Below, in pieces: positions 16,685-24,974 of a DNA stretch of 50,474 bases. Location of the stretch: contig CALWPC010000023.1 of assembly GCA_944383325.1 (NCBI GenBank), positions 1 through 50,474 on the forward strand. Reading direction: 5' to 3'. This DNA comes from an uncultured Lachnospiraceae bacterium (lineage in GTDB: Bacteria > Bacillota > Clostridia > Lachnospirales > Lachnospiraceae). The notes below the pieces were generated by a model. The model ran no database searches and was not told where the DNA came from. It was given only the letters and a program-made list of their open reading frames with translations. Every line of letters starts with the position of its first letter. Positions within the stretch are counted from its first letter, which is position 1. The translations under genes and the position numbers were made by a program.

Positions 16685-16703
16685 ACAGATGTAAATCGAA
16701 TTT

Positions 16704-16732
16704 ATTATACTAATTGACAACAGGGATGTCAA
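16704..16732 (-). promoter_or_regulatory. Consensus promoter of tRNA-Pro
   Basis: On the minus strand TTGACA (16732-16727), a 17-base spacer and TATAAT (16709-16704) form a perfect consensus 19 bases before the tRNA. Confidence 0.85.
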
Positions 16733-16744
16733 GAACAAAAATCA

Positions 16745-16773
16745 TTGACGAAGGAAAGTCGATGTGATATATT
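16745..16773 (+). promoter_or_regulatory. Promoter of the sodium:solute symporter
   Basis: TTGACG (16745-16750), a 17-base spacer and TATATT (16768-16773), divergent from the tRNA-Pro promoter. Confidence 0.7.
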
Positions 16774-16855
16774 TACTTTGTGAAATTAAAGCGTTGTGCT
16801 TTAAAGTGAAAAAGTAACTGGCTGAGAACAGTCAGGGGAGCGGAGGAGTGTAGGT

Positions 16856-18385
16856 ATGGTAATTAAAGTGTTATTATTATTGATTTTTTTCGCGGTTATG
16901 ATTGGCGTCGGCTTTTATTCGCGGAGACATGCAACGGATGTACATGGTTTTGTGCTTGGAGGACGGAGCGTCGGACCATGGCTGACTGCGTTTGCATATG
17001 GAACGTCTTATTTTTCGGCTGTCATTTTTGTCGGTTATGCGGGACAGTTTGGGTGGAAATTCGGAATTGCGTCTACATGGATTGGACTCGGCAATGCATT
17101 TTTGGGAAGCTTGCTCGCGTGGGTTGTGCTTGGCAGGCGCACGCGCGTTATGACGCAATATCTGAACAGCGCGACGATGCCGGATTTTTTTGAGAAGCGT
17201 TTTCAGAGCAAACCGTTAAAAATCGCGGCGTCGGTCATTATTTTTGTATTTCTCGTGCCGTACACGGCCTCGCTGTATAATGGGCTGTCCCGCCTGTTCG
17301 GCATGGCGTTTCATATTGATTATTCGATCTGTGTCATCGTCATGGCCGTATTGACCGGAATTTACGTGATTGCGGGCGGTTATATGGCGACGGCAATCAA
17401 CGATTTCATCCAGGGGCTTGTGATGTTGGTCGGCATTGTGGCGGTTGTGGCGGCAGTTTTAAATACGCAGGGCGGCTTTATGGAGGCGCTCAACAGTCTG
17501 GCCAAGGTTACCGATCCGAATGTGGAGCAGGTAGGAGCGTTTAATTCCTTTTTCGGCCCGGCGCCTTTTGAGCTGTTCGGGGTTGTGATTCTGACTTCAC
17601 TTGGCACATGGGGACTTCCGCAGATGGTGCAGAAGTTTTATGCGATCAACAACGAAAAGTCGATTAAGACCGGCGCGATCGTGTCTACACTCTTTGCTGT
17701 AATTGTGGCGGGCGGCAGTTATTTTCTCGGCGGTTTCGGCCGTCTGTTTTCTGGCCAGATTGATATTAGCCAGGGTTACGATCAGATTATCCCGACGATG
17801 CTGTCTGGCCTGTCGGATCTGTTGATTGCGGTTATCGTCATTCTCGTTCTGTCAGCCTCCATGTCTACGCTGTCGGCTCTGGTGCTGACGTCCAGTTCGA
17901 CGCTGACACTCGATTTTATTAAAGAAACGGTCAAAAAGGATATGAGTGAGCGGAAACAGCTGTTGACGATGAGGCTTCTCGTTGTATTTTTCATTGCGGT
18001 TTCGGTAGTGTTGGCGCTGATTCAGTACAAATCCAACGTCACCTTTATCGCACAGCTGATGGGCATTTCCTGGGGAGCGCTTGCAGGCGCATTTCTGGCG
18101 CCGTTTCTGTATGGATTGTACTGGAAAAAGACAAGCCGCGTGGCAGTTTGGACAAGTTTTGTGTTTGGCGCGGGATTTATGCTTCTGAACATGGTGGCAA
18201 AAGAGTTGTTTCCGGCGTTTTTGCAGTCTCCGATTAATGCGGGAGCGTTTGCAATGGTGATCGGCCTGGTGATTGTGCCGGTAGTCAGTCTGTTGACGCC
18301 AAAGCTGGACAGACAGCGGGTAGATGAGATTTTCAGCTGTTATGACGAGCCGGTGACCGTAGACAAGAGAGAAGCGCTCGATTAA
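16856..18385 (+). CDS. Sodium:solute symporter (SSS family, PutP-like)
   Basis: 509 residues with about 13 membrane segments. DVHGFVLGGRSVGPWLTAFAY and TSYFSAVIFVGYAGQFGWKFG match the TM1-TM2 region of SSS transporters. The substrate/Na+ core is recognisable in GGYMATAINDFIQG and LGTWGLPQMVQKFYAI, and in VILVLSASMSTLSALVLTSSS, where the paired serines are typical Na+ ligands. The closest well-known relative is the Na+/proline symporter PutP, but substrate cannot be fixed from motifs; pantothenate and other small organic solutes are alternatives. The start lies after GGAGCGGAGGAG. It stands as a single gene with its own promoter and terminator. Confidence 0.88.
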   Translation: MVIKVLLLLIFFAVMIGVGFYSRRHATDVHGFVLGGRSVGPWLTAFAYGTSYFSAVIFVGYAGQFGWKFGIASTWIGLGNAFLGSLLAWVVLGRRTRVMTQYLNSATMPDFFEKRFQSKPLKIAASVIIFVFLVPYTASLYNGLSRLFGMAFHIDYSICVIVMAVLTGIYVIAGGYMATAINDFIQGLVMLVGIVAVVAAVLNTQGGFMEALNSLAKVTDPNVEQVGAFNSFFGPAPFELFGVVILTSLGTWGLPQMVQKFYAINNEKSIKTGAIVSTLFAVIVAGGSYFLGGFGRLFSGQIDISQGYDQIIPTMLSGLSDLLIAVIVILVLSASMSTLSALVLTSSSTLTLDFIKETVKKDMSERKQLLTMRLLVVFFIAVSVVLALIQYKSNVTFIAQLMGISWGALAGAFLAPFLYGLYWKKTSRVAVWTSFVFGAGFMLLNMVAKELFPAFLQSPINAGAFAMVIGLVIVPVVSLLTPKLDRQRVDEIFSCYDEPVTVDKREALD

Positions 18386-18412
18386 CCGTTTGTTGAAGGA
18401 CAGAGGAAATCG

Positions 18413-18447
18413 AAAAGCGGATGGCTGTTGCAAGGCCATCCGCTTTT
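18413..18447. terminator. Bidirectional terminator between the symporter and mntP
   Basis: AAAAGCGGATGGC (18413-18425) pairs with GCCATCCGCTTTT (18435-18447). Confidence 0.9.
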
Positions 18448-18507
18448 ATCGTCGGTTGTTTCTTATATGAGAAGTCAGCTCATATGCCTTTTTGGCGCCC
18501 GGCCGTC

Positions 18508-19068
18508 TTAAAACAGGATGCCGAGATGTTCGAGCAGAATTTTCAGACCCATCAGTATGAGCACAATACCGCCGATCAGTTCGGCAGCAGACTCGTATTT
18601 ATTTCCGAAAATACTTCCAAGCTTGACGCCGGCAGCGGACAGCACGAATGTGATGCAGCCGATAAACGAGACGGCCGGCACAATATGTACGCGGAGAAAG
18701 GCAAAAGTAATGCCTACAGCGAGCGCGTCTATGCTTGTGGCGACGGCAAGAGGGAGCATAGCACGCACATTGAAGGACGGGTCCAGATGACCGGCAGGGT
18801 TGCCAGACTCCCGTATCATGTTGATTCCGATCAGCGCCAACAGGACGAATGCAATCCAGTGGTCGATATTGGTGATCAGGGACTGAAAAGAGCTTCCGAG
18901 AAAATAGCCGATCAGCGGCATGACGGACTGAAATCCACCGAAATAGAGTCCGGTAATCAGCAGATGTTTGGGCTGAACCTTTCCTACGGAAAGGCCCTTA
19001 CAGACGGAAACAGCAAATGCATCCATAGACAGCCCGACTGCAATAATAAATAATTCTAATAATCCCAT
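18508..19068 (-). CDS. mntP: Manganese efflux pump MntP
   Basis: 186 residues and six predicted membrane helices in two three-helix repeats, the normal MntP size. Repeat 1 has [16 protein letters not shown] and [15 protein letters not shown]; repeat 2 has [17 protein letters not shown]. The intramembrane Asp residues in the two D-A-(F/L)-A-V motifs are the metal-path residues of the family. It exports Mn2+ across the cytoplasmic membrane. A leader of roughly 60 bases separates it from its promoter, too short for the Mn-sensing yybP-ykoY riboswitch often found before mntP, so control here must be different. GGAGG precedes the ATG. Confidence 0.92.
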   Translation of the reverse strand: MGLLELFIIAVGLSMDAFAVSVCKGLSVGKVQPKHLLITGLYFGGFQSVMPLIGYFLGSSFQSLITNIDHWIAFVLLALIGINMIRESGNPAGHLDPSFNVRAMLPLAVATSIDALAVGITFAFLRVHIVPAVSFIGCITFVLSAAGVKLGSIFGNKYESAAELIGGIVLILMGLKILLEHLGILF

Positions 19069-19132
19069 GATTTTTCCTCCGTGAGTTCAAATAGTATTTA
19101 TCATTCGTGTCCGTGCACATTGCATCCTGTCG

Positions 19133-19161
19133 ATCATAGCACGAACCGAGCTGTTTTTCAA
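19133..19161 (-). promoter_or_regulatory. Promoter of mntP
   Basis: On the minus strand TTGAAA (19161-19156), a 17-base spacer and TATGAT (19138-19133). Confidence 0.65.
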
Positions 19162-19215
19162 CTGCAATCCGCCTGTTTTTCTGGATAAAGTCAATAAGGA
19201 AAATGGCGGGCGTTG

Positions 19216-19244
19216 TTGACCGATTGGGCAAAATCAACTATAAT
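19216..19244 (+). promoter_or_regulatory. Promoter of the paaK-iorAB operon
   Basis: TTGACC (19216-19221), a 17-base spacer and TATAAT (19239-19244), 38 bases before paaK. Confidence 0.8.
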
Positions 19245-19282
19245 AAGAACAGTTGTTTACTTTTTATGTTGGAGGATAAGCC

Positions 19283-20602
19283 ATGATTTGGGCAAAAGAA
19301 GAAACGCTATCAAGAAAAGAAATACAGCAGATACAGTTAAACCGCTTAAAAGAGCAGGTCGAGTGGGCGTATACCCGCGTGCAGCCGTATCGTGAAAAGA
19401 TGGACGCTGTCGGAGTGCGGCCGGAGCACATTCAGTCGTTAAATGATTTAAAGCTGCTCCCGTTTACAAAAAAGCAGGATTTCCGCGATCATTATCCGTT
19501 TGGCCTGTTTGCCGTGGAGCGGGAGAAGTTAAAGCGCATTCACGCGTCCTCGGGGACGACCGGAAAGCCGACCGTAGTTGGCTATACGGCGGCCGATATG
19601 GATAACTGGACAGAAAATGTCAGCCGCATTGCGGTCATGGGCGGAGCGACAGCGGCCGATATGGTGCAGATTTGCTTCGGGTACGGGATGTTTACCGGGG
19701 CGCTCGGACTGCACGCCGGACTGGAAAATATCGGAGCCACGGTGGCGCCGACTTCGTCCGGCAATACGAAAAAGCAGATCATGTTTATGCAGGATTTAAA
19801 GACGACGCTTCTCGTAGCCACACCGTCATACGCTTTACATATTGCGGAAGTTGCGCGTTCTATGGGGATTGACCCTCAGAAAGATCTGCATGTGCGGATT
19901 GGACTGTTCGGAGGAGAGGGCATGACGGAGGCCATGCGTGACGAGATGCATCGTCTGTGGGGCCCGGATATGAAAGTGACGCAAAATTATGGCATGAGCG
20001 AACTGAACGGGCCGGGTGTTTCAGGCGAATGTCTGGAGCTTTGCGGCATGCATATCAACGAAGATCATTTTATTGCGGAAATTATTGATCCGGCGACGGG
20101 AGAGGTGCTGCCGGAGGGTGAAAAGGGCGAGCTAGTCATTACCTGCCTTACCAAAAAGGCGCTGCCGATGCTTCGCTACCGGACAATGGATATTACAAGA
20201 TTGTTTTATGAGCCGTGCCGCTGCGGGCGCACGACTGCGCGGATGGAAAGTCTGTCTGGGCGCACGGACGACATGCTGATTATTCGGGGAGTAAATGTGT
20301 TCCCGACGCAGATTGAGGAGGTACTGCTTCAGATTCCGGAGATTGGCCCTCATTACGAAATCATTGTCGAGCGGATCGGTCATCTGGATACGATGAAGAT
20401 TCAGGTGGAGCTTGCAGATGATTCGCTGTTTGATTCCTATGCGGGCTTAGAAGCGCTCGAAAAGAAAATTCGGGGCGGGCTGCGCTCGATACTCGGACTG
20501 GATGCGGAGATTAAGCTGTTGGCGCCGGGCTCGCTTCCCAGATTTGAGGGAAAGGCCAAGCGCGTTACAGATAAGCGAAAAGATCTCGGGCTGAACTGTT
20601 AA
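19283..20602 (+). CDS. paaK: Phenylacetate-CoA ligase family protein
   Basis: 439 residues, the normal length of AMP-forming aryl-CoA ligases. The ATP-binding P-loop is IHASSGTTGKPTVVGYT, followed by QNYGMSELNGPGVSGEC (adenylation core) and RYRTMDITRLF. The C-terminal lid has GRTDDMLIIRGVNVFPTQIEEVL. It activates arylacetates to their CoA thioesters, or runs in reverse to make ATP from aryl-acetyl-CoA during amino-acid fermentation. Co-transcription with iorA and iorB (26-base gap to iorA) supports work on products of indolepyruvate or phenylpyruvate oxidation. ATG 19283 follows GGAGG at 19271-19275. Confidence 0.9.
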   Translation: MIWAKEETLSRKEIQQIQLNRLKEQVEWAYTRVQPYREKMDAVGVRPEHIQSLNDLKLLPFTKKQDFRDHYPFGLFAVEREKLKRIHASSGTTGKPTVVGYTAADMDNWTENVSRIAVMGGATAADMVQICFGYGMFTGALGLHAGLENIGATVAPTSSGNTKKQIMFMQDLKTTLLVATPSYALHIAEVARSMGIDPQKDLHVRIGLFGGEGMTEAMRDEMHRLWGPDMKVTQNYGMSELNGPGVSGECLELCGMHINEDHFIAEIIDPATGEVLPEGEKGELVITCLTKKALPMLRYRTMDITRLFYEPCRCGRTTARMESLSGRTDDMLIIRGVNVFPTQIEEVLLQIPEIGPHYEIIVERIGHLDTMKIQVELADDSLFDSYAGLEALEKKIRGGLRSILGLDAEIKLLAPGSLPRFEGKAKRVTDKRKDLGLNC

Positions 20603-20628
20603 ACGGTTGATAAATAGGGAGGAGACAA

Positions 20629-22371
20629 ATGAAAGATAAGACGATAATGCTTGGAAATGAAGCGTTGGCGCGGGGAGCATTTGAGGCGGGTGTAAAGGTT
20701 TCTGCCGCATATCCCGGAACGCCGAGCACGGAAGTCAGTGAAAATATTGTACAGTATAAAGAGCATATTTACTCGGAGTGGTCTCCGAATGAGAAGGTGG
20801 CGGTGGAGGTGGCCATCGGAGCTTCTTTAAGCGGGGTACGCGCTCTGGCCAGTATGAAGCATGTCGGCCTCAATGTTGCGGCGGATCCGCTGTATACCGC
20901 GTCGTATATCGGGGTGAACGGCGGGTTGGTTCTGATCGTGGCGGACGATCCGGGATTGTACAGCTCGCAAAATGAGCAGGACACCCGGGCAGTAGCGCGG
21001 GCAGCGAAAGTACCTCTGCTTGAGCCGTCGGACAGCATGGAAGCCAAAGAGTTCCTGAAGTTTGCATATGATATGAGCGAAAAGTACGACACGCCGGTCA
21101 TTGTCCGCACGACAACAAGGCTCGCACATTCTCAGGGAATGGTCGAGCTGTCTGACCGGCAGGAAATTCCGGATCGGCCTTACGAGAAGAATATTGCCAA
21201 AAATGTCATGATGCCGGGAAATGCCAAGGGCCGTCATGTGTTTGTGGAAGAACGGGAACACCGGATGGCCGAGGAGGGCTGTGAATTTCCGGTTAACCGC
21301 GTGGAATACAACGACCGGTCGGTCGGAGTGATTACGTCGGGCATTCCGTATCAGTATGTCAAAGAGGCGCTGCCAAAGGCGTCGGTGCTGAAGCTTGGAT
21401 TAATTAACCCTCTGCCGCGCAGACTCATTGAGGAATTTGCCGCCTCTGTGGACAAATTGTATGTGGTGGAAGAGTTGGATCCGATTATTGAGGAGCAGGT
21501 TCGGTCATGGGGAATCGATGTGATCGGCAAGGAGATCTTCACGGTTCAGGGAGAATACAGCGCCAATATGCTAAGAAGCGCAGTCCTGGGCGAAGCGCAG
21601 GATTTTGACGCTCCTGCGCAGGCGCCGGCAAGACCGCCGATTTTGTGTCCCGGCTGTCCTCACAGAAGCACATTTTACGTGCTCAATAAATTAAAAATGC
21701 ATGCGGCCGGAGATATTGGCTGTTATACGCTCGGGGCTGTTTCTCCGCTCAGCGTAGTGGACACGACGGTCTGTATGGGCGCAAGTATCAGTACGCTGCA
21801 TGGTATTGAGAAAGCCCGCGGCAGCGAGTTTATCAGAGACTGGGTTGCTGTGATCGGCGATTCCACATTTATGCACACCGGCATCAATAGTCTGATGAAT
21901 ATGGTGTACAATCAGAGTAAGGCGACCGTGCTTATTCTGGACAATTCGACAACCGGCATGACCGGCCACCAGGATCACGCCGCAACCGGCAGGACGCTGA
22001 TGGGCGATCACACCTATGCGATTGATATTATGGGTATCTGCAGCGCGATGGGCGTTCCGAGTGTGCGGATGGTTCATGCGTTTGCGGTAGATGAGCTTGA
22101 GAAGGCAGTCCGGGAGGAAACCGCAAAGGACGAACTCTCGGTTATTGTCGTAAAAGAGCCGTGCGCGCTGCTTGACAAGAGTCCGGTCACGGTACAGTAC
22201 CGGATTAATCAGGATGTATGCAAACGCTGCGGGATGTGCATGCGGCCGGGATGTCCCGCGATCACCAAAGCGGCGGATGGAACAATATCAGTCAATGATA
22301 CGCTGTGCAATGGCTGCGGCCTTTGCGGCAGCATCTGTTCATTTGGCGCGATTGAGAGGGTGGAGGTGTAA
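20629..22371 (+). CDS. iorA: Indolepyruvate:ferredoxin oxidoreductase, alpha subunit
   Basis: 580 residues. The N-terminal pyrimidine-binding domain begins MLGNEALARGAFEAGVKVSAAYPGTP. The central TPP-binding part has CPGCPHRSTFYVL, GDIGCYTLG and the GDS...N motif in AVIGDSTFMHTGINSL. The tail is a two-cluster ferredoxin with Cys531, 534, 537, 542 and Cys560, 563, 566, 570. It oxidatively decarboxylates aryl pyruvates to aryl-acetyl-CoA, passing electrons to ferredoxin, which the hydrogenases further along could reoxidise. GGGAGGAG precedes the ATG, and iorB follows after two bases. Confidence 0.95.
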   Translation: MKDKTIMLGNEALARGAFEAGVKVSAAYPGTPSTEVSENIVQYKEHIYSEWSPNEKVAVEVAIGASLSGVRALASMKHVGLNVAADPLYTASYIGVNGGLVLIVADDPGLYSSQNEQDTRAVARAAKVPLLEPSDSMEAKEFLKFAYDMSEKYDTPVIVRTTTRLAHSQGMVELSDRQEIPDRPYEKNIAKNVMMPGNAKGRHVFVEEREHRMAEEGCEFPVNRVEYNDRSVGVITSGIPYQYVKEALPKASVLKLGLINPLPRRLIEEFAASVDKLYVVEELDPIIEEQVRSWGIDVIGKEIFTVQGEYSANMLRSAVLGEAQDFDAPAQAPARPPILCPGCPHRSTFYVLNKLKMHAAGDIGCYTLGAVSPLSVVDTTVCMGASISTLHGIEKARGSEFIRDWVAVIGDSTFMHTGINSLMNMVYNQSKATVLILDNSTTGMTGHQDHAATGRTLMGDHTYAIDIMGICSAMGVPSVRMVHAFAVDELEKAVREETAKDELSVIVVKEPCALLDKSPVTVQYRINQDVCKRCGMCMRPGCPAITKAADGTISVNDTLCNGCGLCGSICSFGAIERVEV

Positions 22372-22373
22372 GT

Positions 22374-22949
22374 ATGGAAACAAAAAATATCATGATTGTC
22401 GGCGTCGGCGGCCAAGGTACGCTTCTTACGAGCCGTGTGCTTGGAGGGCTGACGCTGCATGCGGGATATGATGTGAAGCTTTCGGAAGTGCACGGTATGG
22501 CGCAGCGCGGCGGAAGCGTTGTCACGTTCGTGCGGTACGGAGAGAAAGTGTTTGAACCGATTGTCGAGGTGGGACAGGCTGATGTGCTGATTGCATTTGA
22601 ACGTCTGGAAGCCCTTCGGTATGCTCATTTTCTGAAAAAAGACGGCGTTCTGATTGTCAATGATCAGCGTATTGATCCCATGCCGGTCGTGATCGGCGCG
22701 GCCGAGTATCCGGAGGATATTCTGGAAACGCTTGAAAAAAAACACCGCGTGCTTCGGGTGAATGCGCTTGAAGAGGCGAAAAAGCTCGGTAATCAGAGAA
22801 CATTTAATATTATTATTCTTGGAATTGCCGCGCAGCATATGGATTTTTCGAAAGAGGACTGGCTGCAGGTCATTGAACAGACCGTTCCGAAAAAGACAGT
22901 GGAAGTGAATAAAAAAGCGTTTGAAGTCGGCTATCAGCTGCATGCGTAA
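22374..22949 (+). CDS. iorB: Indolepyruvate:ferredoxin oxidoreductase, beta subunit
   Basis: 191 residues of the 2-oxoacid:ferredoxin oxidoreductase gamma/beta type. It starts with IMIVGVGGQGTLLTSRVLG, a glycine-rich loop, followed by EVHGMAQRGGSVVTFVRYG, the family signature. It forms the IorAB complex with the alpha subunit encoded two bases upstream and supplies the CoA-binding side of the active site. The two-base gap implies translational coupling. Confidence 0.95.
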   Translation: METKNIMIVGVGGQGTLLTSRVLGGLTLHAGYDVKLSEVHGMAQRGGSVVTFVRYGEKVFEPIVEVGQADVLIAFERLEALRYAHFLKKDGVLIVNDQRIDPMPVVIGAAEYPEDILETLEKKHRVLRVNALEEAKKLGNQRTFNIIILGIAAQHMDFSKEDWLQVIEQTVPKKTVEVNKKAFEVGYQLHA

Positions 22950-22999
22950 CAAAGTTTCGGGCATCGGGTGCAGCGCCCGACAGACAAGGAGGGATGGCA

Positions 23000-23416
23000 A
23001 TGAAACAGTTATCCATATTTGTGGAGAATAAAGTCGGCAGTTTGGCAGAAGTGACACGGATTTTGAAGGAGGCGGGCATTAATCTGCGCGCGGTGGCGTC
23101 GTTTGACTCGCCGTCATACGGGATTTTGCGGGTCATTGTCGACGATCCCGAGCATGCCAGGGAGCTGCTGCTTTCGGAAAAGCATGCGGTGAAAATGACG
23201 GATGTTCTTGCCGTGGAACTGGTGGATAAGCCGGGGGCGCTGGACGGAGCCCTGCAGCGCCTGGCGGAAGCGGGAATCAGCATTAATTATGTATACTCGT
23301 TTGTTCTGCGAAAGGAAGCGGAGCCGCTTATGGTGCTTCATGTGTCGGATATGGAGCAGGGACGCAGGGTGCTTCAGGAGGCCGGGCTTCGCGTGGTAGA
23401 CAAACTGGATTCATAG
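23000..23416 (+). CDS. Tandem ACT domain protein
   Basis: 138 residues forming two ACT domains: KQLSIFVENKVGSLAEVTRILKEAG-type at about 1-65 and LAVELVDKPGALDGALQRLAEAG-type at about 68-138. ACT domains bind amino acids or related ligands. Free-standing tandem ACT proteins are often encoded beside indolepyruvate oxidoreductase and phenylacetate-CoA ligase genes, probably sensing an aromatic amino acid or its product; this is inference. AAGGAGG sits 7 bases before ATG 23000 but only one base from the in-frame ATG at 22994, so the shorter start is chosen. Confidence 0.85.
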   Translation: MKQLSIFVENKVGSLAEVTRILKEAGINLRAVASFDSPSYGILRVIVDDPEHARELLLSEKHAVKMTDVLAVELVDKPGALDGALQRLAEAGISINYVYSFVLRKEAEPLMVLHVSDMEQGRRVLQEAGLRVVDKLDS

Positions 23417-23448
23417 AGTGAGTGCACATTATATAAATGGAGGCAAAT

Positions 23449-24381
23449 ATGGCAAAAAAAAGAGCAGTAGTCTCTCTGGGGCATCAGTGTCTCGGGACGA
23501 CATTACCGGAACAGAAGAAGGCGGTGTTCAATGCGGCCAGAGCGGTTGCCGATATGATTGAGGCGGAGTATCAGGTGGCCATTGTGCACAGCAATGGGCC
23601 GCAGGTCAGTATGATTCATATGGCCATGACGGAATTCGGGCAGAATCATGCGGATTATACAGTTGCGCCGATGTCGGTGTGCTCGGCGATGAGTCAGGGA
23701 TATATCGGGTATGACCTGCAAAACGCGATTCGCACGGAACTGATAGAGCGGGGAATTTACAAACCGGTCTGCTCGGTTCTGACACAGGTTTGCGTGGACC
23801 CCTATGACGATGCCTTTTATCATCCGGCAAAGCCGATCGGGCATTATATGAGTGAAAGCGAGGCTCAGAAGGAGCGGGAGAAAAATAACTATGTGACGGA
23901 AGACGAACACGGCTTCCGGCGTATTGTGGCTTCCCCCAAGCCGATGGATATTGTGGAAATTGATTCCATTAATGCGCTGCTGAACGCAAATCACATTGTG
24001 ATTGCCTGCGGAGGCGGCGGAATTCCGGTGATCAGACAGAACAGCCGCCTGCGCGGCGCGAGCGCAGTCATTGAAAAGGATGCAGCGGCGGCTCTCTTAG
24101 CGGCGATGCTTGACGCGGACGTGCTGACGATTGTCACGGGTGTGGAAAAGGTGGAGCTGAATTTTGGAACTCCCCAGGCAGAGCCGATCGAGAGCATGAC
24201 GGTCGAGGAGGCCCGGACCTATATGGAGCAGGGACAGTTCCCTGAATCGACCATGGGCCCTAAGATTGAGGCGGCAATTCGATTTTGTAGTCTTTCGCCG
24301 GACAAGGAGACGGTGATTACCGATATGAATCATGTGGATCAGGCGATGCGCGGGAAAACGGGCACGCATATCCGGGCATAA
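23449..24381 (+). CDS. Carbamate kinase family protein (divergent)
   Basis: 310 residues, the normal size. Family features include HSNGPQVSMIHMAM, APMSVCSAMSQGYIGYDLQNA, VIACGGGGIPV and TMGPKIEAAI near the C-terminus. Classical carbamate kinases make ATP from carbamoyl phosphate and begin with an ALGGNA loop. Here that loop reads SLGHQCLG, so the Gly-Asn normally near the carbamate/phosphate site is replaced by His-Gln. Function is therefore less certain than the family name suggests. There is no arcA or arcB nearby; the gene sits at the end of the paaK-iorAB operon. ATG 23449 follows GGAGG by 5 bases. Confidence 0.82.
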   Translation: MAKKRAVVSLGHQCLGTTLPEQKKAVFNAARAVADMIEAEYQVAIVHSNGPQVSMIHMAMTEFGQNHADYTVAPMSVCSAMSQGYIGYDLQNAIRTELIERGIYKPVCSVLTQVCVDPYDDAFYHPAKPIGHYMSESEAQKEREKNNYVTEDEHGFRRIVASPKPMDIVEIDSINALLNANHIVIACGGGGIPVIRQNSRLRGASAVIEKDAAAALLAAMLDADVLTIVTGVEKVELNFGTPQAEPIESMTVEEARTYMEQGQFPESTMGPKIEAAIRFCSLSPDKETVITDMNHVDQAMRGKTGTHIRA

Positions 24382-24421
24382 GAACACAACAAAGAAAAGT
24401 CAGAGGTCGGGGGAATGTGCG

Positions 24422-24916
24422 ATGGACATTCAGCAGGTAAAGACAGAGCAGCAGCTGAGAGTGCTTGAAAAACTGGCGGGAGAGATCTGGCATGAATATT
24501 TTCCGTCTATTTTGTCTGAGGAACAGATTGACTATATGGTAGAAAAGTTTCAGTCCTACCGCGCAATCAGAGAGCAGCTATCGGGCGGCTATGCATATTT
24601 TCTGTTTCTTAAGTCGGGGGAACCGATTGGGTATATGGGAATTTGTCCGCAGGAGGAAAAGCTGTTCCTTAGCAAGCTGTATCTGAAAAAAGAGTTTCGA
24701 GGGTATGGCTTTGCAAGCGAGGCGTTTCGTTTTCTGGAGCAGTATTGTGCGGAGAACGGACTGCAGGCAATCTGGCTTACGGTAAATAAACAAAATGATC
24801 ATTCGATTGCCGTATATCAGAACAAAGGGTTTGATACGGTCAGAAGTGAAGTAGCGGATATTGGCTGCGGCTTTGTCATGGATGATTATATTATGGAAAA
24901 GAAACTGAATGTATAA
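24422..24916 (+). CDS. GNAT family N-acetyltransferase
   Basis: 164 residues. The acetyl-CoA pyrophosphate-binding motif is visible as KKEFRGYGFASEAF, preceded by the beta4 strand LFLSKLYL. Motif B, with VNKQNDHSIAVYQNKGF, positions the cofactor tail. The substrate is unknown. ATG 24422 is taken because the frame before it overlaps the preceding gene. It is the last of six co-directional genes from 19283, 40 bases after the carbamate kinase homologue, and a terminator follows at once. Confidence 0.85.
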   Translation: MDIQQVKTEQQLRVLEKLAGEIWHEYFPSILSEEQIDYMVEKFQSYRAIREQLSGGYAYFLFLKSGEPIGYMGICPQEEKLFLSKLYLKKEFRGYGFASEAFRFLEQYCAENGLQAIWLTVNKQNDHSIAVYQNKGFDTVRSEVADIGCGFVMDDYIMEKKLNV

Positions 24917-24921
24917 TGTTT

Positions 24922-24967
24922 AAAACGGCCCCGATTCGCGGTGAAACGAATCGGAGCCGTTTTTTTA
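24922..24967. terminator. Bidirectional terminator between the ior operon and the hydrogenase cluster
   Basis: AACGGCCCCGATTCG pairs with CGAATCGGAGCCGTT with one mismatch, flanked by A residues on the left and T residues on the right. Confidence 0.92.
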
Positions 24968-24974
24968 GTACAGA

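Noticed and set aside
16525-16713. Short plus-strand frame crossing tRNA-Pro
   Set aside because: Its product is the familiar false translation of a tRNA gene; the tRNA cloverleaf explains the sequence.
18421-19053. 210-codon plus-strand frame opposite mntP
   Set aside because: MntP on the minus strand has its family motifs, promoter and ribosome site; the plus frame has none.
19069-19161. Manganese (yybP-ykoY) riboswitch before mntP
   Set aside because: The leader is roughly 60 bases from the promoter and lacks the conserved aptamer elements.
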